Shown here: piece by piece, positions 29,415 to 37,481 of the stretch
Layout: every line of letters begins with the position of its first letter
How positions within the stretch are numbered: the stretch's first letter is position 1
Source: Ancylobacter rudongensis
GTDB taxonomy: Bacteria > Pseudomonadota > Alphaproteobacteria > Rhizobiales > Xanthobacteraceae
DNA: 64,000 nucleotides
Assembly (NCBI RefSeq): GCF_900100155.1
Contig: NZ_FMTP01000010.1
Span: 1 to 64,000 of the forward strand
Direction: 5' to 3'
The notes under the pieces: model-generated
Database searches by the model: none
The model's input: only the letters and a program-made list of their open reading frames with translations
What the model was told of the DNA's origin: nothing
Position numbers and translations under genes: made by a program

Positions 29415-30143
29415 ATGCTCAAGCCTGAATTTTCCAGCGTTTCCGTCGGGCTCCTGCGGCCGAATCCCTGGAACACCAACCGCGTCGCCGCCGACAATGA
29501 GGCCAAGATCCGCGCCTCGATCGAGCGCAACGGTCTGTTCAAGCCGATCGTCGTCCGCCAGGTGAAGGATGTTGCGGGCTACGAGATCATCGGCGGCGAG
29601 CATCGCTGGGAGCAGGCCAAGGAACTCGGCATGACCGAGGTCCCGATCTGCAATCTCGGCTTCATCAGCGAGAAGCAGGCCAAGGAAATCGGCGTCATCG
29701 ACAATGCGCGCTACGGCGCCGATGACACGCTGTCCTTCGCCGAACTTCTGAAGGAGCTCGGCGATGCGGATGAGCTGCAAGAATTCCTTCCCTACGGCGA
29801 GACCGATCTGAATGCGATCTTCTCTGCATCAGATATAGCGCTGGACTCGTTGGAAATTGACGAGAGCTTCGAGCGCGAGGCCGAGGCCGCCGAGGAGGAA
29901 GGTCCCGTCACCCGCCCGGCCAAGACCCATGCCGTGATGCGCTTCAAGCTCAGCCTGGGCGACGCCGAGCGCGTCACTGCCCTGATCTCCCGGACCCAGA
30001 AGGAGCAGGGCCTCACCACGGCCGACGACCTCACCAATGCCGGCGACGCTCTCGTTCACCTGCTGCAGAGCCTTCTGCCCAAGCCCGTTCACCTCGCGGA
30101 CGAAGACGAGATCGACGCCGCGCTCCAGGAAATCGCGTCATGA
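29415..30143 (+). CDS. ParB-like N-domain protein 1
   Basis: Protein of 242 aa. The ParB/Sulfiredoxin-like N-domain covers about residues 7-100: LLRPNPWNTN, IRASIERNGLFKPIVVRQ, and the nucleotide-site motif GEHR (61-64). The C-terminal half is acidic then helical, with no ParB-type HTH recognised. Proteins of this kind in phages sit near terminase or modification genes and may bind or hydrolyse nucleotides on DNA. Start ATG 29415 follows site A; stop overlaps the second ParB-like gene. Confidence 0.85.
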   Translation: MLKPEFSSVSVGLLRPNPWNTNRVAADNEAKIRASIERNGLFKPIVVRQVKDVAGYEIIGGEHRWEQAKELGMTEVPICNLGFISEKQAKEIGVIDNARYGADDTLSFAELLKELGDADELQEFLPYGETDLNAIFSASDIALDSLEIDESFEREAEAAEEEGPVTRPAKTHAVMRFKLSLGDAERVTALISRTQKEQGLTTADDLTNAGDALVHLLQSLLPKPVHLADEDEIDAALQEIAS

Positions 30144-30814
30144 GCCACACGTCGTCGATCGAGATTTGGGATATCGAGAAGATCATCCCCTATGAGGCGA
30201 ACGCCAAGAAGCACCCCAAGGAGCAGGTGAAGAAGCTTGCCCAGGCAATCACCAAGTTTGGCTGGACTCAGCCGATCGTGGTCGATGTTGATGGCGTGAT
30301 CATCGCCGGCCACGGCAGGCGTCTCGCCGCGCTGGAGCTGAAGCTCACCAAGGTGCCGGTCATTCACCGGGCCGACCTGACCAAGGCCGAGGCGGACGCG
30401 CTGCGCCTCGCCGACAACCGGGTGGCCTCGACCGATTACGACCAGGCGCTGATCCAGGACGAACTGCGCCGGCTCGCGGATGAGCTCGAGGGCTCCCAGA
30501 TCACGCTCCTCGATATCGGCTTCGACGAGAAGGAGCTCGAATTCACCATGAGCGACCTGGGCGAGGTCAATGACGACTTCTTCGTCGAGGACGTCGGCGA
30601 GGCGGTCGAGCAGCAGAAGAAGGAGAACGCCAAGGCGATCGAGGCGACGGACGACGTCGCCGCGCCGATCGGTGACGCCTTCGGCTTCAAGCGTGTCTCC
30701 ATTGCCCAGTCGCGCGCCATCCGCGAAATGATGAGCACCATCGAGACCTCGACCGGCAAGGTGGGGCCCGAGGCGCTGATCCTGTTCCTTTCCGACGCCC
30801 TCAATCGTAAGTGA
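30140..30814 (+). CDS. ParB-like N-domain protein 2
   Basis: Protein of 224 aa, start in the stop of the first ParB-like gene. Domain motifs: IIPYEANAKKHPKEQVKKLA, FGWTQPIVVDVDGVIIAGHG with GHGR at 57-60, and the ADNR motif (LRLADNRVAS). This is the type often fused to or adjacent to phage DNA methyltransferases, but no methyltransferase domain follows here. The C-terminal half is acidic and helical. Together with protein 1 it makes a tandem pair. Confidence 0.87.
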   Translation: MSHTSSIEIWDIEKIIPYEANAKKHPKEQVKKLAQAITKFGWTQPIVVDVDGVIIAGHGRRLAALELKLTKVPVIHRADLTKAEADALRLADNRVASTDYDQALIQDELRRLADELEGSQITLLDIGFDEKELEFTMSDLGEVNDDFFVEDVGEAVEQQKKENAKAIEATDDVAAPIGDAFGFKRVSIAQSRAIREMMSTIETSTGKVGPEALILFLSDALNRK

Positions 30815-30825
30815 GCGCATACTTA
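30808..30825 (+). promoter_or_regulatory. site A palindrome overlapping stop and start codons
   Basis: TAAGTGAGCGCATACTTA spans the stop of the ParB-like gene (TGA 30812-30814) and touches the ATG at 30825. If the start is 30825 a transcript from here would be leaderless; ATG 30834 is an alternative. Confidence 0.75.
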
Positions 30826-31241
30826 TGGACCCGATGCCGGCCAGCAATGTCATCTCGCTGAAGTCCCGCAAGCCGCTCGAGGTCGAGCAGGCCGAGCTCC
30901 TCGCCGCGGCCGAGATCAATGCCGCCGAAGCGGCCCTGCAGCAGGCCGACTGTGAGGAGCACCAGCTCCAGGCGCTCACCGACATCCGCGAGCGCCTGAT
31001 GAAGGGTGATATCACCGGCTTTGTCGTGGTCGCGCTGTCGCCGAGCGGCGTCTTTCTCACCGAGGTCGCCATTCCCGCCTCCGCCAAGCCGGTCGAGGTC
31101 ATGGCCTATTCGGGCGCGCTCAACGCGGTGAACCTCGAGCTCACCGACATGGCCCAGATGCTGCCCCAGATGCTCAATGACGGCAGCATCATCACGCCGG
31201 AGGAGCCGATCTACGAGGAAGCCTACGAGGATGACGTCTGA
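30825..31241 (+). CDS. unknown protein in ParB/ABC block
   Basis: Protein of 138 aa. A basic start (NVISLKSRKPLEVEQAELL), a long helix (AAEINAAEAALQQADCEEHQ), a beta pair (GFVVVALSPSGVFLTEVAIP) and an acidic end (EEPIYEEAYEDDV). Its TGA overlaps the ABC ATPase ATG, so the two are coupled. No family recognised; context suggests an accessory subunit of the ABC/GNAT system. Confidence 0.6.
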   Translation: MDPMPASNVISLKSRKPLEVEQAELLAAAEINAAEAALQQADCEEHQLQALTDIRERLMKGDITGFVVVALSPSGVFLTEVAIPASAKPVEVMAYSGALNAVNLELTDMAQMLPQMLNDGSIITPEEPIYEEAYEDDV

Positions 31242-31900
31242 TGGCCCGCTACGTCATCAATCGCTCCTTCACCTCCTCGGTCATGCGCACGCCGCGCGTG
31301 CTGGAGATCGCCGAAGGTTTCGGGCTCGGTCTCACCGACAAGCAGTTCGTCGTCTATGACAACCTCGAGCTCGAGATCGAGCAGGGCGACGTCGTCTACA
31401 TCAACGGCCAGTCCGGCTCGGGCAAGTCGCTCCTGCTGAAGGATCTTGCGACTCAGATGCGCCGGGACGGACTGCGCGTCACCGACCTCAACGAGGTGGT
31501 GCTGGAGGAAAAGCCGGTCATTGAGCTGGTCGGCCGCACCATCAGCGAGGCGACCGATCTCCTGGCCAAGGCCGGCATCTCCGACGCCTGGATCTACATC
31601 CGCAAGCCCAGCGAGCTCTCGGACGGCCAGCGCTATCGGCTCAAACTCGCCAAGGTCATGGAATCCGACGCCGATGCCTGGATCGCCGATGAGTTCGGCG
31701 CCGTGCTCGACCGCGTCACCGCCCGCGTCGTCGCCTTCAACATGACCAAGGTCGCCCGACGCATGGGCAAGACGCTCATGGTCGCCACCACCCACACCGA
31801 TCTCAAGGACGAGCTGGCGCCCAGCCTGATCGTGACCAAGCGCTTCCGCGAGAAAGTCGAAACCGAGCGCGGTGTCGCTCAGCTTGGAGAAGCAGCATGA
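31241..31900 (+). CDS. soluble ABC-type ATPase
   Basis: Protein of 219 aa with complete ABC motifs: Walker A GQSGSGKS (56-63), signature LSDGQ (126-130), Walker B DAWIADEFG (about 145-153) and H-loop His185 (TTHTD). It is not fused to or flanked by a permease, so it is not a transporter. It resembles the ATPase part of COG2401 proteins, which pair an ABC ATPase with a GNAT acetyltransferase, and a GNAT gene lies 580 bp downstream. Coupled to genes on both sides. Possible ATP-driven DNA scanning or modification factor (inference). Confidence 0.88.
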   Translation: MARYVINRSFTSSVMRTPRVLEIAEGFGLGLTDKQFVVYDNLELEIEQGDVVYINGQSGSGKSLLLKDLATQMRRDGLRVTDLNEVVLEEKPVIELVGRTISEATDLLAKAGISDAWIYIRKPSELSDGQRYRLKLAKVMESDADAWIADEFGAVLDRVTARVVAFNMTKVARRMGKTLMVATTHTDLKDELAPSLIVTKRFREKVETERGVAQLGEAA

Positions 31901-32199
31901 ATTTCGGCGAAGCACTGAAGCAGGTGAAGCTCGGCTATCGGGCAGCGCGCGGGTCCTGGAACGGCAAGGGCATGTTCGTCTATCTCGAGCATGGCTCGGC
32001 GCCGACCAGCTTCCACCAGCTTGCCGAGCGCGGCACCATCAATGGCGTCTCCTCGCTGCTGTTCGAGGTCGGCCATGAGGGCACGACCGTCCGCATGCCG
32101 CATCTCAGCCTGAAGGCCGCCGACGGCTCGCGCGTCACCGGCTGGCTCGCCTCCCAGACCGACCTGCTGGCCGAGGACTGGGTGGTCTATCCCGGCTGA
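31897..32199 (+). CDS. DUF2829 / Tad2-like anti-Thoeris protein
   Basis: Protein of 100 aa covering a whole DUF2829 domain: MNFGEALKQVKLGYRAARGS, WNGKGMFVYL, then MPHLSLKAADGSRVTGWLAS and DLLAEDWVVYPG. Tad2 proteins of this family bind and sequester the cyclic ADP-ribose signals (gcADPR) made by Thoeris ThsB, and some bind other cyclic nucleotides. Cytoplasmic; no partner needed. Start overlaps the ABC ATPase stop (ATGA). Family call is confident, ligand is inferred. Confidence 0.88.
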   Translation: MNFGEALKQVKLGYRAARGSWNGKGMFVYLEHGSAPTSFHQLAERGTINGVSSLLFEVGHEGTTVRMPHLSLKAADGSRVTGWLASQTDLLAEDWVVYPG

Positions 32200-32480
32200 T
32201 GCGCGGCTATCTCCTCACTCTCGGCACGGCGCTGAGTGTCCTCGTCAACGCGCTGCTCGCCGGGCAGCCGACCGAGACGCTCTGCTACCGCGCGGCCAAG
32301 GCACGGCGAGCCGGGCGAGGGTGGGGCTGCGTCTTCTGCCAGCTGGCCGACCTGTTCGACCGCGACCATTGCGGGAACACGCTGCGCTGGTGGGAGACGC
32401 GACGCGAGCGCGACATGCAGAGCAATGATCGCGCGGACGCAGCAGGGATCGACAGGGATGAGCGAGGGCTGGCGCCGTGA
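32199..32480 (+). CDS. small phage membrane-associated protein
   Basis: Protein of 93 aa. The start MRGYLLTLGTALSVLVNALL is hydrophobic, followed by AGQPTETLCYRAAKA and CVFCQLADLFDRDHCGN, a pattern (NALLGG.P.ET...RA ... HC) I associate with a widespread small phage protein of unknown role. The Cys/His residues could bind metal. TGATG-type overlaps with both neighbours. In other phages it often sits near lysis genes, so its place here is unusual. Confidence 0.65.
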   Translation: MRGYLLTLGTALSVLVNALLAGQPTETLCYRAAKARRAGRGWGCVFCQLADLFDRDHCGNTLRWWETRRERDMQSNDRADAAGIDRDERGLAP

Positions 32481-33349
32481 TGCTTTCTGACACCGAGACA
32501 CTGATCGAGCGCATCGACAGCCCTCGCGCGTTCTTCTCGCTCGCGGACGAGATGTTCGTGGAGCGCGGAACCATCGACGACTGGTATCTGCTCCACGATC
32601 TCCACTACAAGGCCGAGAAGCTGCCCATTGGCCCGCGCTTCTGGCGCCTGGTGCTCGCCGGCCAGACCATCGGCGTCCTCGTCACCGGCACGCCCAAGGG
32701 CATGCTGCGCGAGCGGCACATCGTGTTCCCGAACCTGAAGCCACGCTCGGGCGACACGCGGCTGACCAACACCAACCGCTACCACTACATCAACGCCAAT
32801 TTCCGGGTGATCTCGCGCTTCGTGATCGACACGATGTTCCGCGGCATCGGCGCCGGCTACCGGATGATGAACCTGGTCTCGCGCATGGAGGGCAACACCT
32901 TCATGGAGATCCAGTCGTCCATGTCGAAGTTCAACGCCTTCGGCCAGAAGGCCGGCTTCAAGTTCGTCAAGCCGATGAACGCCAACAAGTATGACCAGGT
33001 GCTGCGGTTCTTCCGCTCGCACTTTGCCGCCAGCCCGCAGGATTTCGAGGCCATTCTCGCCGAGATCGCTGCCAAGCCGCCGGCCGAGCAGCAGCGGCTC
33101 GCCGAGATCTGCACCGACTTCTATTTCCGCAACTCAGCGCTCGAGAACACCTCCAATGGCGGCGCGGCGATGGAGCAGCGCCGGGCGTCGATGAGCCTGC
33201 GCGATGCGGTGAAGGGCATTCAGCAGATCGGGCTTGCCTCGCCCATGTATGGGATCTGGAAGTGCCCGGACCCGAAGGGCAGCGTTCCTGAGCGCCTCGC
33301 TCTGACCCAGTTCGACCGGCAGGGGCCAAGCGAGAGGCTGCGCCTGTGA
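32480..33349 (+). CDS. GNAT-fold acyltransferase-like protein (Mom-like candidate)
   Basis: Protein of 289 aa. GNAT features: strands FWRLVLAGQTIGVLVTGTP (54-72), motif A RFVIDTMFRGIGAGYRMM (113-130) with R-G-x-G-A-G for the CoA pyrophosphate, and strand 5 with NAFGQKAGFKFV (152-163). The C-terminal 90 residues are extra, including a helical basic part. The Mu DNA-modification protein Mom is also a GNAT; adjacency to an ABC ATPase and two ParB-like genes supports a role in DNA base modification or protection. Substrate unproven. Start overlaps the preceding TGA. Confidence 0.75.
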   Translation: MLSDTETLIERIDSPRAFFSLADEMFVERGTIDDWYLLHDLHYKAEKLPIGPRFWRLVLAGQTIGVLVTGTPKGMLRERHIVFPNLKPRSGDTRLTNTNRYHYINANFRVISRFVIDTMFRGIGAGYRMMNLVSRMEGNTFMEIQSSMSKFNAFGQKAGFKFVKPMNANKYDQVLRFFRSHFAASPQDFEAILAEIAAKPPAEQQRLAEICTDFYFRNSALENTSNGGAAMEQRRASMSLRDAVKGIQQIGLASPMYGIWKCPDPKGSVPERLALTQFDRQGPSERLRL

Positions 33350-33597
33350 TCAAGACCCGCAAGCAGCGCGAGATCATGAGCCTCATCCTGGCCGGTGTGG
33401 CCAGGTGCAAGCTCTACACCGCCGAGGAGATCAACCAGAAGGTCTCCTTTGCGTGCAGCGAGGGTGCGACCCGTGTCTCGCTTCGCTTCCTCGTCGCGCA
33501 CGGCATCCTGGTGAAGAAGAGAGTGGGCCGGAACGTGATCTACAGTCCAACGCCGCAGGCGTATGTGGATTTCTATGTGCTTCCAGAGCACGCATGA
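33346..33597 (+). CDS. winged-helix DNA-binding protein
   Basis: Protein of 83 aa: one winged helix, with LYTAEEINQKVSFACSEGAT then RVSLRFLVAHGILVKKRVG and wing NVIYSPTPQ. Coupled to the GNAT gene (GTGATCA overlap). It lies directly upstream of the long inverted repeat at 33602-33726, which is a possible binding site. Could be a late-gene regulator or a DNA-recognition subunit for packaging. Confidence 0.75.
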   Translation: MIKTRKQREIMSLILAGVARCKLYTAEEINQKVSFACSEGATRVSLRFLVAHGILVKKRVGRNVIYSPTPQAYVDFYVLPEHA

Positions 33598-33601
33598 GGA
33601 T

Positions 33602-33726
33602 CCAACGCCGGAACCTCATCCCGTTCCTTCGCCTGTCTTATAATAGAATATAAGTTACAACATACTTATATTAGTATATAGACAGGCGAAGGAACGGGAT
33701 TTCCTGGTCCAACTCTCCGGCGTTGG
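33602..33726. repeat. long inverted repeat (element D) before the terminase genes
   Basis: Outer arms CCAACGCCGGA/TCCGGCGTTGG (33602-33612, 33716-33726; perfect 11 bp) and inner arms ATCCCGTTCCTTCGCCTGTC plus T / its exact complement (33618-33638, 33680-33700; perfect 21 bp) surround an AT-rich core containing TATAAT (33639-33644) and a site A-like palindrome. Related copies occur at 59779-59865 and 19035-19150. Candidates: divergent promoter, pac/cos recognition, or replication element. Confidence 0.8.
33651..33668 (+). promoter_or_regulatory. site A-like palindrome in element D core
   Basis: TAAGTTACAACATACTTA, 15 of 18 matches to consensus, at the centre of the long inverted repeat. A more degenerate copy (TACGTATGCGGTAACTTA) is at 33730-33747, 12 nt before the small terminase start. 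Confidence 0.6.
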
Positions 33727-33759
33727 AAATACGTATGCGGTAACTTACATGGTGAAGAG

Positions 33760-34440
33760 ATGACGTCTCCGGCGGAGGAAGAGAACGAGGTTGAAGGAAC
33801 CGGCGCTGAAGACGCATCCGGTCCCGGCCGGCGTTTGACCGATGCCGAGTTTGCCGAGATCCGGGAGCTCTATGAGCTCGGCAAGGCCGGGCTGAGCGAG
33901 CTCGCCACCACCTACAAGATCTCGCGCCAGACGCTCTCCCGGCGTTTCAAGGATGTCGGCGCTAAGAAGGGCTCGCGGGCCCATGAGCTGGCTGCTGCGG
34001 CCAAGAAGGCCGCGGTCGCGGCGACGGGTGTTTCCGCCGGCGCCACCATCGAGCGCTTCGCCGACCGGCGCGCCGAGTGGATCGAAGAGACCCGGATGAA
34101 CGGCTACCAGGCGCTCAAGGAAGCGCGCCTGATCGGCCGCAAGATCATGTCGGAGAACCTGCGCGCGACGCCTCCGCGGCCGATGGCGCATATCGACGAC
34201 GATCTGAAGGCGCTCGCCCGCTACAACAAGCTGCTGATCGACAACATCGCCGCCAGCATCGAGCTGCTGCAGGCCAACGACCATGTCGATGAGACCACGC
34301 TGCCCTCGCTGTCGATCGAGGATCTCACCGACGACGACATCCTCGAGCACCACAAGAACATCGGCGCGCTCCCCGAGGATGCGACGGTCGCCGACATGCT
34401 CGCGGAGAATGATGAGGATGGCGAGGAGGGCTCGCCGTGA
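33760..34440 (+). CDS. terS: terminase small subunit
   Basis: Protein of 226 aa. The HTH segment (AEFAEIRELYELGKAGLSEL then ATTYKISRQTLSRRFKDVG) is typical of small terminases, which recognise the packaging site and recruit the large subunit. Later parts are helical oligomerisation segments with an acidic end. ATG 33760 has GAAGAG upstream. It overlaps the large terminase start by 4 bp, as in most phages. Confidence 0.85.
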   Translation: MTSPAEEENEVEGTGAEDASGPGRRLTDAEFAEIRELYELGKAGLSELATTYKISRQTLSRRFKDVGAKKGSRAHELAAAAKKAAVAATGVSAGATIERFADRRAEWIEETRMNGYQALKEARLIGRKIMSENLRATPPRPMAHIDDDLKALARYNKLLIDNIAASIELLQANDHVDETTLPSLSIEDLTDDDILEHHKNIGALPEDATVADMLAENDEDGEEGSP

Positions 34441-35705
34441 GGAGCGGGCTCTCGCTGAAGCTGCACAAGCTCCAGAAGCTGGTCCTGCGCGATCCCCGGC
34501 GCTTCCGGGTGATCGTCGCCGGCCGGCGCTGGGGCAAGACGCAGCTCTCCAAGATCTCCCTGATCCGCTTCGCCACCGAAAAGCAGAAGCAGCTGGTCTG
34601 GTATGTGGCGCCGACCTATCAGATGGCGCGCGACATTCTCTGGGACGACCTGAAGGCGTCGATCCCGGCCCAGTGGGTCCTGAAGATCCACGAGACCCGT
34701 ATGGTCATCTGGCTGATCAACGGCTCGCGCATCCATCTCAAGGGGGCCGACAAGCCCGACACGCTGCGCGGCGTCGGCCTGAACTTCCTCGTCATGGACG
34801 AGGCCCAGGACGTCAAGCAGGAGACCTGGGAGCTGGTGCTGCGCCCCACGCTCGCCAGCACCGGCGGCCGGGCGCTGTTCATCGCCACCCCGAAGAACTT
34901 CAACTGGCTCCACGCCATCTATGTGCTCGGTCAGCGCGGCGCCATCGTCGAGGATGAGCGCGGGCGCCGGGTGCCCAATGACTGGAAGAGCTGGCAGTTC
35001 CCGACCATCACCTCGCCCTTCATCCCGAAGAGCGAGATCCGTCAGGCCCGGCGCGACATGGATCCGCGCTCCTTCCGCCAGGAGTTCGAGGCGAGCTTCG
35101 AGACCATGTCCGGCCGGGTCTATTACCCGTTCGAGCGCGGCGAGCATGTGGGCGACTATCCCTACAATCCGGCGCTACCGATCTATGTCGGCATGGACTT
35201 CAACATCGACCCGATGTCGATGATCATCATCCAGGAGCAGCACAATGGCGAGATCTGGGTGGTGGATGAGGCGGTGCTGCCGGGCTCCAACACCCAGGAA
35301 GCGGCCGACGAGCTCGGCCGGCGCTACTGGAAGCGGATGAACGCACTCTCGATCTATCCCGATCCGGCCGGCAACAATCGCAACCATGACCGTGGCGAGT
35401 CCTCGCTCGACATTCTGCGCGAGGCCGGCTTCCGCAACATCTACTACAAGCGCAAGCATCCGCTGGTCATGGACCGGGTGAACGCCGTCAATCGCCTGCT
35501 GCGCACGGCCGAGGGTCAGGTCCGCCTGCGCGTCGATCGCAAGTGCCGCAAGTTCATCGATAGCCTCGAGCAGACCATCTACAAGGAAGGCTCGCGCGAG
35601 GTCGACAAGAGCAAGGGCACCGAGCACGCGGCGGACGCTTTCGGCTATTACGCTGACTTCCGGCACCCGGTGATCAAGCCGAAGATCCTCGGCATATCTC
35701 TTTGA
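34437..35705 (+). CDS. terL: terminase large subunit
   Basis: Protein of 422 aa from GTG 34437. ATPase motifs: Walker A-like GRRWGKT (29-35), Walker B LVMDEAQD (about 117-124), coupling motif ATPK. The nuclease domain begins at VGMDFNIDPMS (Asp near 253), with DPAGN (about 308) and HAADAFGYY (about 394-402) supplying further metal ligands. It is the packaging motor and end-cutting nuclease. GTG overlaps the small-subunit stop. Confidence 0.95.
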   Translation: MRSGLSLKLHKLQKLVLRDPRRFRVIVAGRRWGKTQLSKISLIRFATEKQKQLVWYVAPTYQMARDILWDDLKASIPAQWVLKIHETRMVIWLINGSRIHLKGADKPDTLRGVGLNFLVMDEAQDVKQETWELVLRPTLASTGGRALFIATPKNFNWLHAIYVLGQRGAIVEDERGRRVPNDWKSWQFPTITSPFIPKSEIRQARRDMDPRSFRQEFEASFETMSGRVYYPFERGEHVGDYPYNPALPIYVGMDFNIDPMSMIIIQEQHNGEIWVVDEAVLPGSNTQEAADELGRRYWKRMNALSIYPDPAGNNRNHDRGESSLDILREAGFRNIYYKRKHPLVMDRVNAVNRLLRTAEGQVRLRVDRKCRKFIDSLEQTIYKEGSREVDKSKGTEHAADAFGYYADFRHPVIKPKILGISL

Positions 35706-35707
35706 GC

Positions 35708-35736
35708 TTGCTTATAAGTGAGCACATACTTATTAT
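35708..35736 (+). promoter_or_regulatory. late promoter with site A in the spacer
   Basis: TTGCTT (35708-35713), 17-bp spacer, TATTAT (35731-35736). The spacer and first base of the -10 region hold a perfect consensus site A (35715-35732). Drives portal and following genes. Confidence 0.7.
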
Positions 35737-35765
35737 GACGGCTCTTTAGGCAGGGTGATTGAACA

Positions 35766-37403
35766 ATGTCGGGTCCAGATCAGGATGTTCTGCGGGCGTT
35801 TTACGAGCGCCGGCACCCGGCCTATGCCGATCTTGTTCATCACTGGTATTTCCTCGAGGCGGCCTATCGCGGCGGCCGCGCCTGGTTCGAGACCAATATC
35901 TTCCGCTATTACAAGGAAGGCTCGAAGGAATTTAAGGCCCGTCTCGACCGGGCCTATCGCTTCAACCACACCCGCGAAGTCGTCGAGCTCGTCCAGAAAT
36001 ACCTGTTCAAGGCATCCGCCTCGCGCAATTCCGATGCGCCCCAGGTCATTGTGGATTTCTGGAAGAAGGCGACCCTGTCAGGGCTGCCGATCGACCAGCT
36101 GATGCGCTCGGCCTCCGTCGCCAACTCGATTGGCGGCCGCGTGGCCATCGTGGTGGACAACAACTTCGTCAATCAGGTCGAGGTCGCAGGGGAGGGCGGT
36201 CAGGTTCGCCGGCGCGCTCTGTCGATCGCCGAGGCCAAGCAGCAGAAGTTCTCGATCTACGCCTATCTCGTCGCCACCAAGGACATCCTGGACTATGCCT
36301 GGGATGAGGATGGCTCGGGCGGCCTGCTGTGGATCAAGCTGCGCGAGACCGTTCGCGACGACGCCGACCCGATCCATTCGAGCGGTGACCTGATCGACCG
36401 CGTCCGGCTGTGGACGCGCACCGACGTTACGCTGTTCGAGGAGCGTGACACCGGCCAGACCAAGATCGTCAACGGCCGCTCCGTGCCGGTGAAGACCATC
36501 AATGTGCTCGAGCATCGCCAGCACGATCTCGGCATGGTGCCGGTGGTGCTGGCCGATCACACGATCGGTGAGGATCCCTACCGGGTTCCCGGCCTGATCG
36601 ATGACATCGCCTATCTGGACCGCGCCGTCGCCAATTATCTGTCCAACCTCGACGCCATCATCCAGGACCAGACCTTCTCGCAGCTGGCTATTCCCGCCCA
36701 GTCGCTGCTGCCGGGCGAAGACGCCTACAAGAAGATGCTGGAGATGGGCACCAAGCGGGTGTTCGTGTTCGACGCCTCCGCCGGCTCGGCGCGCCCGGAA
36801 TATCTCTCGCCCGATCCCAAGCAGGCCGGCGTGATCCTCACGGTGATCAACAAGATCATCAACGAGATCTACCACACGATCGGACTCGCCGGAGAGCGCA
36901 CGAAGGAAGACAACGCGGTTGGTATCGACAATTCGTCGGGCGTCGCCAAGGCGTATGACTTCGAGCGCGTCAACTCGCTGCTCCTGTCCAAGGCGCAGTC
37001 CTGCGAGTCGGTCGAGAACAAGCTGATCAACATCGTGCTTGCCTGGGCCGGCGAGGCGCCGCCCAAGGACAAGCTCGTCTCCTATCCCACCACGTTCGAC
37101 GTGATGCGCCTGGTTGACGATCTCGTCACCGCCGAGGCGCTCGCCAAGCTCGCCGCGCCCGTGGAGGTCCGGCGCGAGCAGATGCGCGGTCTTGTCGACA
37201 AGCTGTTCCCGCAGCTGAAGGCGGACCTGCGCTCCAAGCTCGCCGCCGACATCGAGACCTGGCTCGACGACGCGGACATCGCTCTCACCCCTCCGACCAA
37301 CTTCGGCAGCTCCAAGCCTGCTGCGTCACCCAATCGCCAGGGCGAGGTGACGGCTGACACCCCCTCGAAGACCAAGGGCGCCGCTTCCCGCAAGGCGTCC
37401 TGA
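35766..37403 (+). CDS. portal protein
   Basis: Protein of 545 aa located between terminase and scaffold. It has portal features: conserved start (QDVLRAFYERRHPAYADLVH), central beta and helical regions and the segment NEIYHTIGLAGERTKEDNAV, then IDNSSGVAKAYDFERVN typical of portals of the 500-550 aa class. Forms the dodecameric DNA channel at the capsid vertex. Pro/Ser/Lys-rich C-terminal tail. Assignment rests on position, size and motif resemblance. Confidence 0.85.
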   Translation: MSGPDQDVLRAFYERRHPAYADLVHHWYFLEAAYRGGRAWFETNIFRYYKEGSKEFKARLDRAYRFNHTREVVELVQKYLFKASASRNSDAPQVIVDFWKKATLSGLPIDQLMRSASVANSIGGRVAIVVDNNFVNQVEVAGEGGQVRRRALSIAEAKQQKFSIYAYLVATKDILDYAWDEDGSGGLLWIKLRETVRDDADPIHSSGDLIDRVRLWTRTDVTLFEERDTGQTKIVNGRSVPVKTINVLEHRQHDLGMVPVVLADHTIGEDPYRVPGLIDDIAYLDRAVANYLSNLDAIIQDQTFSQLAIPAQSLLPGEDAYKKMLEMGTKRVFVFDASAGSARPEYLSPDPKQAGVILTVINKIINEIYHTIGLAGERTKEDNAVGIDNSSGVAKAYDFERVNSLLLSKAQSCESVENKLINIVLAWAGEAPPKDKLVSYPTTFDVMRLVDDLVTAEALAKLAAPVEVRREQMRGLVDKLFPQLKADLRSKLAADIETWLDDADIALTPPTNFGSSKPAASPNRQGEVTADTPSKTKGAASRKAS

Positions 37404-37481
37404 CCGACCAAGGCATACCGGATCGAGACACTGATCCATCACGACCGAAGCGCCCGAGATAATGGGCAAAGGAGAAGACCG

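Noticed and set aside
33602-33726. Long inverted repeat considered as a transposon end or attachment site
   Set aside because: No transposase or recombinase nearby, no target duplication, and related copies lie at promoter positions, not flanking a mobile unit.
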